Shown here one piece after another: positions 35,662-42,718 of a stretch of DNA of 42,718 nucleotides; the first letter of the stretch is position 1, and each line of letters starts with the position of its first letter. The notes beneath the pieces are model-generated. The model searched no databases. It worked only from the letters and a program-made list of their open reading frames with translations, and was not told the origin of the DNA. A program made the translations under genes and the position numbers. This DNA is from an uncultured Prolixibacteraceae bacterium (GTDB lineage: Bacteria; Bacteroidota; Bacteroidia; Bacteroidales; Prolixibacteraceae): contig CAILJH010000226.1 of assembly GCA_903834475.1 (NCBI GenBank), forward strand, positions 1 through 42,718. The letters are read 5' to 3'.

Positions 35662-37179
35662 ATGCCGGTAATCAATTCTATCATAAACTGGGTTAATTTT
35701 AAGCGGATCTATCAGATTGAGCTGTTCAAAAAGCACCCTCACGAAGTTCAGCGGGAGGTACTCTTTGAACTTCTGGATAAAGCTGCAACGACAGAGTTTG
35801 GACTAAAATACAACTTTAAGTCCATTCATTCTGAAAAAGAATTTTTCGAACAGGTTCCAATTCAGAGTTACGACGATATTAAACCGACCGTTGAACGGAT
35901 GATGCTGGGTGAAAAAAACCTTCTTTGGCCCGGCGAAACCAAATGGTTTGCCAAATCTTCAGGAACAACCAACGACAAAAGTAAATTTATCCCGGTCAGC
36001 AAAGATTCGCTCGAAGACATCCATATTCGCGGTGGCCGCGATGTTTTGGCCATTTACCTGAAAAACAATCCTGATTCAGGCATACTTTCCGGTAAATCAT
36101 TGACACTTGGCGGAAGTCATAAGGTGAATAATTACAATAACAATTGCTACTACGGCGACCTCTCGGCAATCATCATCGAAAATATTCCTTTCTGGACCGA
36201 TTTCTATCGAACACCTTCTACTGAAATCTCCCTGATTGAAGAATTTGAAGAAAAGATTACCAAGATAATCGAGCATTCACTCGACGAAAATGTAACTTCA
36301 TTTGCCGGTGTTCCTTCGTGGTATCTGGTGTTGCTCAAGAAAGTTCTGGAAGTTACCGGGAAAAACAACATTCTGGAAGTATGGCCAAATCTGGAAGTTT
36401 TCACCCATGGAGGGGTGAAATTTGAACCGTACCGCGCACAGTACGAAAAGCTGTTTCCTGGCTCGCAAATGCATTACATGGAAACCTATAATGCTTCGGA
36501 AGGATTCTTCGGAATTCAGGATGATCCGGAGAAAAATGATATGCTTCTCATGCTCGATTATGGAATTTATTATGAGTTTATCCCGATGCAGGACTTCCGT
36601 TCCGATATCCTGAAAACAATATCACTGCACGATATTGAAATCGGTGAGAATTATGCCATGGTCATTTCGACCAATGGTGGTCTTTGGCGTTACCTCATCG
36701 GTGACACCATCAGGTTTACCTCGAAATATCCATATAAATTCACGGTTACCGGGCGTACCAGGCATTTTATCAATGCTTTTGGCGAAGAAGTAATCATCGA
36801 TAATGCTGAAAAAGCATTTCAAATCGCTTGTCAGCAAACCCACGCAGTCATTTTAGAATTTACAGGTGCACCTATTTATATGAAAGACAATGAGAAGGGA
36901 GCACATGAGTGGATGATTGAATTCCAAAAAGAACCCGAAGATTTGAATCAATTTATCACAGTATTTGATGAAGCGTTGAAGACGATCAATTCAGACTATG
37001 AAGCCAAGAGGTATAAAAATCTTAGTCTGGAATTGCCCCACATGGTCGTTGCTAAAGAAGGATTATTCTACGAATGGATGAGAATCCGCGGAAAAATTGG
37101 TGGTCAGAATAAAATTCCTCGACTGGCAAACGACAGGGAATATATCGATCAACTGATTGAACTGAACAAATCGCTTTAA
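35662..37179 (+). CDS. GH3-family acyl-adenylating enzyme
   Basis: This 505-residue protein belongs to the GH3 family, best known from plants, where members such as JAR1 link jasmonate or auxin to amino acids through an acyl-adenylate. The ANL-fold ATP loop SSGTT (99-103, FAKSSGTTNDKSKFIPVS) is present. Also seen are the aromatic-acid/AMP-site block METYNASEGFFGIQDD and the C-terminal GLWRYLIGDTIRFTSKYP. In Bacteroidota such genes are common but mostly uncharacterised. Substrate and product are unknown. The gene is separated from dNK by 118 bases of low-complexity T/C-rich sequence. Confidence 0.88.
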   Translation: MPVINSIINWVNFKRIYQIELFKKHPHEVQREVLFELLDKAATTEFGLKYNFKSIHSEKEFFEQVPIQSYDDIKPTVERMMLGEKNLLWPGETKWFAKSSGTTNDKSKFIPVSKDSLEDIHIRGGRDVLAIYLKNNPDSGILSGKSLTLGGSHKVNNYNNNCYYGDLSAIIIENIPFWTDFYRTPSTEISLIEEFEEKITKIIEHSLDENVTSFAGVPSWYLVLLKKVLEVTGKNNILEVWPNLEVFTHGGVKFEPYRAQYEKLFPGSQMHYMETYNASEGFFGIQDDPEKNDMLLMLDYGIYYEFIPMQDFRSDILKTISLHDIEIGENYAMVISTNGGLWRYLIGDTIRFTSKYPYKFTVTGRTRHFINAFGEEVIIDNAEKAFQIACQQTHAVILEFTGAPIYMKDNEKGAHEWMIEFQKEPEDLNQFITVFDEALKTINSDYEAKRYKNLSLELPHMVVAKEGLFYEWMRIRGKIGGQNKIPRLANDREYIDQLIELNKSL

Positions 37180-37297
37180 CTGTTTTTTCAAGTCACTTAA
37201 TTTCAACAATTTAATTGCTTTTTCCCTTTTTCCATTTGCCTTTTCCTATTTCCTTGTTTAATTTCGTATTTTAGTTCAAATTTTAAAGTTCAATAAA

Positions 37298-37912
37298 ATG
37301 CATATTGCTTTAGCTGGAAACATCGGTGCCGGAAAAACAACGCTGACAGAATTACTCGCAAAACATTATAAATGGAGCCCTCATTATGAGGATGTTGATG
37401 AAAATCCATACCTGAACGACTTTTATGAAGACATGCAGCGCTGGTCGTTTAACCTTCAGATTTACTTCCTGAATAGTCGATTTAAACAGGTTGTTGATAT
37501 CCGGAGTTCAGCCAAAACCGTTATTCAGGATAGAACCATCTACGAAGATGCCGAGATTTTCGCGCCGAACCTTCATGCCATGGGTCTGATGTCGACCCGC
37601 GACTTTCATACCTATACCACACTATTCCAGATGATGAACCGCATGGTTCAGGCTCCTGATCTGCTGATTTACCTGAGGGCTACGGTTCCGACACTGGTTC
37701 ATCAGATTCAGAAACGGGGAAGGGAATACGAAAGTTCGATCCGTATCGACTACCTGAAACAGTTAAACGAACGTTACGAAGCCTGGGTAAACCGCTACAA
37801 AGCTGGAAAATTACTGATTATTGATGTCGACCGAATTGACTTTCAGAACAATCCTGAAGATTTAAGTAATGTCATCGACCGCATTGATGCTCAGATTCAC
37901 GGATTATTTTAG
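37298..37912 (+). CDS. Deoxynucleoside kinase
   Basis: This 204-residue P-loop kinase phosphorylates deoxynucleosides for salvage. Walker A is GNIGAGKTT (7-15), the DENPYL motif that follows strand 2 is at 35-40, and the DRT motif (DRTIYED, 78-84) is the dNK-family DRS equivalent. The LID-type Arg block [14 protein letters not shown] is near 149. The family covers dAdo/dGuo and dCyd kinases. The exact nucleoside cannot be told. rdgB follows 4 bases later, so nucleotide salvage and nucleotide-pool cleaning share a transcript. Confidence 0.92.
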   Translation: MHIALAGNIGAGKTTLTELLAKHYKWSPHYEDVDENPYLNDFYEDMQRWSFNLQIYFLNSRFKQVVDIRSSAKTVIQDRTIYEDAEIFAPNLHAMGLMSTRDFHTYTTLFQMMNRMVQAPDLLIYLRATVPTLVHQIQKRGREYESSIRIDYLKQLNERYEAWVNRYKAGKLLIIDVDRIDFQNNPEDLSNVIDRIDAQIHGLF

Positions 37913-37916
37913 TGAA

Positions 37917-38501
37917 ATGAAACTCTTATTCGCAACAAACAATCAGCATAAACTTCAGGAAATAAAACACTTGCTTGGCGCTTCAATCGAGTTGCTCTGC
38001 CTGAACGACATCAATTGCACCGATGAAATTCCTGAAAATCAGGAAACACTCGAAGGCAATGCCTCCGAAAAGTCGTTCTACATTTTCAATAAATACGGAC
38101 TAAATTGTTTTGCTGATGATACCGGTCTCGAAATTGAATCCCTGAATGGTGAACCCGGCGTTTATTCAGCGCGCTATGCCGGTGAAGAAAGAAGTGCCGA
38201 AAATAACATGAACCTGGTTTTGGAAAAATTGGCTGAAATAAAAAACAGAAACGCACGTTTTAGAACAGTCATCTCATTGGTGATTGACGGACAGGAAACT
38301 CAATTTGAAGGAGTTGTGTCAGGTCTGATTCTGGAAGAAAAACGGGGGTCAACCGGTTTTGGATACGATCCGATATTTAAACCGGATGAATCTCATCTCA
38401 GTTTTGCCGAAATGCCGATGAGCGAAAAAAGCAAAATTAGTCACCGGGGCAGGGCTGTTCAAAAATTAGTGGAGTATTTATCCCAATTCAAAACCGAATG
38501 A
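37917..38501 (+). CDS. rdgB: XTP/dITP pyrophosphatase (Ham1/RdgB)
   Basis: The 194-residue enzyme hydrolyses deaminated purine triphosphates (dITP, XTP) to monophosphates and so prevents their incorporation into DNA. Seen are the N-terminal [14 protein letters not shown], the [10 protein letters not shown] block, [27 protein letters not shown] and the C-terminal [12 protein letters not shown] and [10 protein letters not shown]. The start is ATG 37917, four bases after the dNK stop. An earlier in-frame ATG at 37869 lies inside dNK and is rejected. It overlaps porZ by 4 bases (38498-38501). Confidence 0.96.
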   Translation: MKLLFATNNQHKLQEIKHLLGASIELLCLNDINCTDEIPENQETLEGNASEKSFYIFNKYGLNCFADDTGLEIESLNGEPGVYSARYAGEERSAENNMNLVLEKLAEIKNRNARFRTVISLVIDGQETQFEGVVSGLILEEKRGSTGFGYDPIFKPDESHLSFAEMPMSEKSKISHRGRAVQKLVEYLSQFKTE

Positions 38502-40834
38502 ACAAACAGAGGTATTTGTTAATGATCGCGTGGATTTGCATCGCTGCTATTCGGATCAATGCTCAACCTGCCGTTGGCGACTGGACCGATTATCAGTCGT
38601 ATGCCAGTGCAATAAACGTTGAAGATACCGGGAGTAAAATATACTGCGTAACAAAAGGCGGATTATTTTCATACGATAAAGCGGATAACAGTATTCAGAA
38701 AATGTCCGGAATCAGCGGACTTTCGGATGTCGGGATTCAGAGGCTGGCTTTCAGCAAGGAAAATAACCTGATGTTGATTGCCTATCAAAATGCCAATATT
38801 GATCTGATGATCGGAAGCAGCATTTTCAACCTTTCCGATATCAAACGGAAACAAATCGCTGCGGATAAAACCATCAACAATGTCCTTTTTGCCGGAAATC
38901 TGGCTTACCTTTCCTGTGGCTTTGGTATCGTGGTTATCAACCTTGAAAAGAAGGAAATAAAAGACAGCTATTATATTGGTAATGAAGGTAGTTATCTCAA
39001 GGTTTTCGATTTAGCCTCGGATGGAAAATTTCTCTATGCAGCCACTGAAAATGGAATCTATAAGGCAAATGCTTCAGATCCAAACCTTCAGAATTATACC
39101 AATTGGGTGAAGCAGACAAATATTCCTCATTCCGGAAGCAAGTTCAGCAAAATTGAATACTTCAAAGGGAAAATGATTGCAAATTATACTCCTGACCAAT
39201 ATGCTGCAGACGAAATGTACGCTTTAAACGGTGATATCTGGAGCCCGTTTCTGCCTGAAATCCACTACGTTTCCGAAATGACTCAAAACACTGACTACCT
39301 GGTCATATCGAGCCGCGAAGAAGTTCTTGTTTACAATTCACTGTTCGAACAAGTAAATTATATCAATAAATTTGTCTTTCCTGAAGGTGAAGTTAAGCCA
39401 ATTCAGACGGCCTGTGCTGTTCAGGATGCTCAAAACATTCTTTGGATTGCTGACCCTGTGCACGGACTGGTGAAAGCAGGTGCCAAAACCGAAAGAATAA
39501 TTCCGGAAGGTCCCGAAGACAATATGATTTTCTCGATGATAACGAGTGGTCAGGATCTTTGGATTACTTCAGGCGGACGCGATAATGCCTGGGGAAATTT
39601 ATATTCTCCGCCTAAATTTCAACTGAATAACCAGGGCAATTGGTCAGTTTTCGATAATAAAGTATTTCCAAATCCGAATGATTTCAGAGATATCGTTTGC
39701 ATGGCAGTTGATCCGAAAAGTCCCGAACATGTTTATGCCGGTTCATGGGGGGGCGGAGTTCTTGAATTTAATTCCGGAAAATTCGTCAACCGATTCGACA
39801 ATTTCAACAGTACTTTGCAGACCCAATTGCCCGATCAGCCCAATGCTGCCTATGTCCGGATCGGCGGAATGGCATTCGATTCGAAAGGAAACCTGTGGGT
39901 AACCAATTCAGGCGTCCCAAAAGTTATTTCAGAACACCTCACCGATGGCTCCTGGAAAGCCTATGACTTAAGCGGAATAGCCAATATAGCAACCATTGGT
40001 AAAGTGGTCGTAACCCAGAAAGATGACAAATGGATTGTTGTTGCCCGTGGTTATGGTTTGTATGTTTTAAATAGCGCAAACAACCAGGCGAAACAACAAA
40101 AGGTAACAGCACGTTTTGTGAATTCGGATGGCGAGTTTTTTCACGAAATGAGTGATGTGTATTCGTTAGTTGAAGACAAAAACGGCGAACTTTGGGTTGG
40201 AACTTCCGGAGGAGTTGCCGTATTTAGCAATCCATCAGGCGTTTGGACGGAAAGTGTACTCTATGCTACCCGGCCCGGCCTGGACATAAAAGACGGATTA
40301 TTTCATCCGTTACTCGAAAAAGAAACCATTACGGCCATAGCTGTGGATGGGGCAAACCGGAAATGGTTCGGAACCAAAAATTCCGGGGTATTTTTAATTT
40401 CTGAAAATGGCGAAACGGAAATCAGGCATTTTACTTCAGAAGACAGTCCTTTGCCAAATAATGCAATAACTGATATCGCCATTAACCAGCAATCCGGCGA
40501 GGTTTTTATCGGAACAGCTTCCGGCCTAATTTCATACATGGGCGATGCTACAGCAGGAAGCGAAGAATTCAGCGATGTTTACGTTTATCCGAATCCTGTG
40601 CGCGAAACCTACGAAGGCCCAATTGTGGTCAAGGGGCTGGTCGATAATACGGATGTGAAAATAACCGACATCAGCGGAAATCTGGTTTTTAAAACAGTCT
40701 CACTTGGTGGACAAGCCATTTGGGATGGCCGTAACCAGAACAACAACCGATGCAAAACCGGTGTCTATCTGGTATTTATGACCGATCCGCTGGGTGAAAA
40801 AACGAAAATCACCAAAATCTTATTCATCCATTAA
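38498..40834 (+). CDS. porZ: T9SS protein PorZ
   Basis: This 778-residue protein matches PorZ, a surface component of the type IX secretion system attachment complex that binds anionic LPS and feeds it to the sortase PorU. A signal peptide ends at INAQ (~23). The body consists of two-component-regulator-propeller-like WD beta-propeller repeats ([49 protein letters not shown]). A type A T9SS sorting-like domain starts at DVYVYPNPV (~693) and ends in KITKILFIH. It lies in tandem with recO, 12 bases apart. The PUL protein at 6836 carries the same type of sorting domain and would be a cargo of this system. The other Por genes are not in the window. Confidence 0.9.
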   Translation: MNKQRYLLMIAWICIAAIRINAQPAVGDWTDYQSYASAINVEDTGSKIYCVTKGGLFSYDKADNSIQKMSGISGLSDVGIQRLAFSKENNLMLIAYQNANIDLMIGSSIFNLSDIKRKQIAADKTINNVLFAGNLAYLSCGFGIVVINLEKKEIKDSYYIGNEGSYLKVFDLASDGKFLYAATENGIYKANASDPNLQNYTNWVKQTNIPHSGSKFSKIEYFKGKMIANYTPDQYAADEMYALNGDIWSPFLPEIHYVSEMTQNTDYLVISSREEVLVYNSLFEQVNYINKFVFPEGEVKPIQTACAVQDAQNILWIADPVHGLVKAGAKTERIIPEGPEDNMIFSMITSGQDLWITSGGRDNAWGNLYSPPKFQLNNQGNWSVFDNKVFPNPNDFRDIVCMAVDPKSPEHVYAGSWGGGVLEFNSGKFVNRFDNFNSTLQTQLPDQPNAAYVRIGGMAFDSKGNLWVTNSGVPKVISEHLTDGSWKAYDLSGIANIATIGKVVVTQKDDKWIVVARGYGLYVLNSANNQAKQQKVTARFVNSDGEFFHEMSDVYSLVEDKNGELWVGTSGGVAVFSNPSGVWTESVLYATRPGLDIKDGLFHPLLEKETITAIAVDGANRKWFGTKNSGVFLISENGETEIRHFTSEDSPLPNNAITDIAINQQSGEVFIGTASGLISYMGDATAGSEEFSDVYVYPNPVRETYEGPIVVKGLVDNTDVKITDISGNLVFKTVSLGGQAIWDGRNQNNNRCKTGVYLVFMTDPLGEKTKITKILFIH

Positions 40835-40845
40835 AATTGTGAATT

Positions 40846-41571
40846 GTGCTCGAAAAAACCCGGGGAATTTTTTTGCATGCTATTAAATACTCCGAAACCA
40901 GCCTGATCGCCGCTATTTATACGGAAGCATACGGCAGGCAGTCGTTCATGATTAATGGGGTACGAAGCAAAAATTCAACGGTAAAAGCTTCTGCTTTTCA
41001 ACCGCTCTATTTGCTCGATCTCGAACTGTATTACCGGGCAGGACATGATATTCAACGGCTTAAAAATGCACGGATTGCATATCCTTACAGCTCCATTCCT
41101 TTTGACATACGAAAAAGTTCACAGGTTTTTTTTCTGGCCGAGATACTGTTCAAATGTTTACGAGAGGAGGAACCTAATCCGGAGTTGTTCGATTTTATTT
41201 TTCATTCATTAAATTTCCTCGATTTAACAGAATCGGGTGTAAGCAATTTTCACATCTGGTTTCTTTTTAAATTAACCAGGTTTCTGGGCATCAGTCCAAG
41301 TCAGGACAATTTGCAAATCAGCAATTTTTTTGACATGCAAAGTGCCCTTTTTGTGAGTCACGAACCCATGCACAATCAGTTCACCGACAAGCATGCAACA
41401 GTCTTATTTTCAAGACTATTTGATGTCGATTTTTCATCTCTTGAAACGCTGGACTATTCACACCGCGAACGGAATATTGTACTTGAGAAACTCCTTGAAT
41501 TTTACAAGATTCATTTTGACAATCTGGGCGAAATCAAATCACTCGCAGTTTTAAAGGAAGTTCTGAGATGA
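40846..41571 (+). CDS. recO: Recombination mediator RecO
   Basis: RecO (241 residues) loads RecA with RecR onto SSB-coated DNA in the RecF pathway. Seen are the N-terminal OB-fold KTRGIFLHAIKYSETSLIAAIYTEAYGR and IAYPYSSIPFDIRKSSQVFFLAEILFKCL. The helical C-domain follows, and the zinc-site cysteines of E. coli-like RecO are not seen, as is common in Bacteroidota. The start codon is GTG at 40846, 12 bases after the porZ stop. Confidence 0.9.
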   Translation: MLEKTRGIFLHAIKYSETSLIAAIYTEAYGRQSFMINGVRSKNSTVKASAFQPLYLLDLELYYRAGHDIQRLKNARIAYPYSSIPFDIRKSSQVFFLAEILFKCLREEEPNPELFDFIFHSLNFLDLTESGVSNFHIWFLFKLTRFLGISPSQDNLQISNFFDMQSALFVSHEPMHNQFTDKHATVLFSRLFDVDFSSLETLDYSHRERNIVLEKLLEFYKIHFDNLGEIKSLAVLKEVLR

Positions 41572-41617
41572 ACAACTTGATTTATTAAAGGTTAAATGTG
41601 AATACAAACCAAATAGA

Positions 41618-41650
41618 ATTGAATGTGAATAGCTTATTTTTTTAACTTTG
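41618..41650 (+). promoter_or_regulatory. Promoter of the aminotransferase-like gene
   Basis: ATTG (41618-41621), a 21-base spacer and TAACTTTG (41643-41650) fit the Bacteroidota -33/-7 consensus. The ATG is 19 bases downstream. Confidence 0.6.
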
Positions 41651-41668
41651 CAGTTCAATAGTAAATTC

Positions 41669-42718
41669 ATGGCTCTTTCAAAATTACCGAATACAAAAGG
41701 AAGTATTTTTTCCATCGTAAATAAACTGGTTTCAGAAACCGGGGCAGTCGATCTTTCACTTGGAAAGACTGATTTCCCTTGTCCGGAAAAACTGGCCGAT
41801 CTGGCTGCTACCTACATTCGGTCGGGATATAACAATTTTGCCCCACACGAAGGTATCAGCGAATTGCGCGAGGTGATTTCAGCCCGTGTATCACGGCTAT
41901 ACAATCATAACTACAATCCTGAAACTGAAATAACCATTACAGCCGGTCAGGTTCAAGCCATCATGACTGCAATTAGTTCCGCAGTAAAAGATGAGGATGA
42001 AGTTATTCTTTTCGAACCGGCTTACGAATCTTATGCTCCGGCCATTTCAATCAACGGAGGTCGTCCGGTTTATGTGGCTCTGAAACAACCCGATTTTCAT
42101 ATCGACTGGGAAGAGGTACGGAAGATGATTACTTCGAAAACCAGGATGATCATTATCAATTCGCCTCACAATCCTACCGGAGCGGTCCTGACCGATTCTG
42201 ATCTGATTCAGCTTCAGCATTTAACCAATGGAACCAATATCATTATTCTGAGCGACGAAGTTTTTGAATCGATTGTATTCGACAACAATACCCATCAGAG
42301 TGTTGCGAAATATGAAAAGCTTGCCAGCCGAAGTTTCATCGTTTCATCCTTCGGACCTGTTTTTAACATCAACGGCTGGGGATTGGCCTATATTCTTGGT
42401 CCTGAAAAACTGATGAACGAATTCAGGAGAATCCAGCAGTTCCAGATTTATAACGTAAATACACCCTTGCAATACGCACTTTCGGAATACCTGCAAACCG
42501 AAGATTCAAAAAAAGATATTTCGGAAATGTATCAGGGGAGACGAAACTATTTTAACCGGTTGATGGAAGACAGTTTATTCAAAATTATTCCTTCACAGGG
42601 TAGCTATTTCGAGATTCTGGATTATTCGAAGATTTCTGATGAGTCGGATGCCGATATTACTTTCCGATTGGCCAGCGAATTTGGGGTTGGCGTGATACCT
42701 GTTTCAGCATTTCTGCAC
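41669..42718 (+). CDS. Fold-type I aminotransferase homologue lacking the PLP lysine (3' truncated)
   Basis: The frame is open to the right edge, giving the first 350 residues. It aligns along its length with class I/II aminotransferases of the methionine/glutamine YbdL type: NNFAPHEGISELREVI, FEPAYESYAPAI, NSPHNPTGAVL and SDEVFESIVF. However, the Schiff-base lysine of the SSFGKT block is Pro230 here (SSFGPVFNINGW). Other PLP contacts are also changed: TGWK/R becomes NGWG, the Tyr of SDEVYE is Phe, and the cofactor phosphate turn GATEA reads GQVQA. The frame is undamaged, so selection seems to have kept it. It is probably not a transaminase. It may be a PLP-independent or non-catalytic protein. 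It has its own promoter. Confidence 0.9.
   Translation, partial: MALSKLPNTKGSIFSIVNKLVSETGAVDLSLGKTDFPCPEKLADLAATYIRSGYNNFAPHEGISELREVISARVSRLYNHNYNPETEITITAGQVQAIMTAISSAVKDEDEVILFEPAYESYAPAISINGGRPVYVALKQPDFHIDWEEVRKMITSKTRMIIINSPHNPTGAVLTDSDLIQLQHLTNGTNIIILSDEVFESIVFDNNTHQSVAKYEKLASRSFIVSSFGPVFNINGWGLAYILGPEKLMNEFRRIQQFQIYNVNTPLQYALSEYLQTEDSKKDISEMYQGRRNYFNRLMEDSLFKIIPSQGSYFEILDYSKISDESDADITFRLASEFGVGVIPVSAFLH

Noticed and set aside
37869-37916. Earlier in-frame start of rdgB
   Set aside because: It lies within the dNK coding sequence. The conserved N-terminus LLFATNN begins at 37917.

Overview
The window is a stretch of a Bacteroidota chromosome, most like a free-living Bacteroidales/Marinilabiliales-type polysaccharide degrader. 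The phylum call rests on a SusC/SusD pair, type IX secretion (T9SS) signals and PorZ, many intergenic TAnnTTTG (-7) promoter elements of the Bacteroidota primary sigma factor, an 80-residue ATP synthase epsilon subunit paired only with beta, and a GH3-family protein. Genus and species cannot be decided from the sequence alone.

Region 1 (1-10836, + strand) is a polysaccharide utilisation locus: the 3' end of a secreted (alpha/alpha)-toroid-like protein, a SusC-like TonB-dependent transporter, a SusD-like lipoprotein, a LamG lipoprotein, and a 1038-residue T9SS cargo whose N-terminal half is a paralogue of the first protein. A small lipoprotein follows under its own promoter. No known glycoside hydrolase family is recognisable. 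The gaps are packed with palindromes that look like dispersed repeats.

Region 2 (11012-17300, + strand) has prfB (release factor 2) with its programmed +1 frameshift, a GNAT acetyltransferase, polyphosphate kinase fused in frame to an ArsC-like domain, a SpoU/TrmH RNA methyltransferase, OxyR, tRNA-Glu and rpsT (bS20). The ppk-arsC junction lies at a run of seven A residues, where one extra base would split the genes.

Region 3 (17456-28688) is mostly on the minus strand: sufB-sufC-sufD (with an inverted repeat pair between sufB and sufC), a duplicated-domain secreted protein, a family 9 glycosyltransferase, atpD-atpC, a polyprenyl diphosphate synthase and a LytTR response regulator. thiL reads divergently from suf.

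Region 4 (28855-42718) has tsaB, a DUF3108 protein and efp on the plus strand; an O-antigen ligase/polymerase-like protein, a Wzz-like protein, tyrS and cvpA on the minus strand; then GH3-like, deoxynucleoside kinase, rdgB, porZ and recO on the plus strand. The window ends inside a fold-type I aminotransferase homologue that has lost its Schiff-base lysine. The strongest observations are that lysine-less aminotransferase, the ppk-arsC junction, the unclassified PUL protein pair, and palindromic elements placed inside operons.
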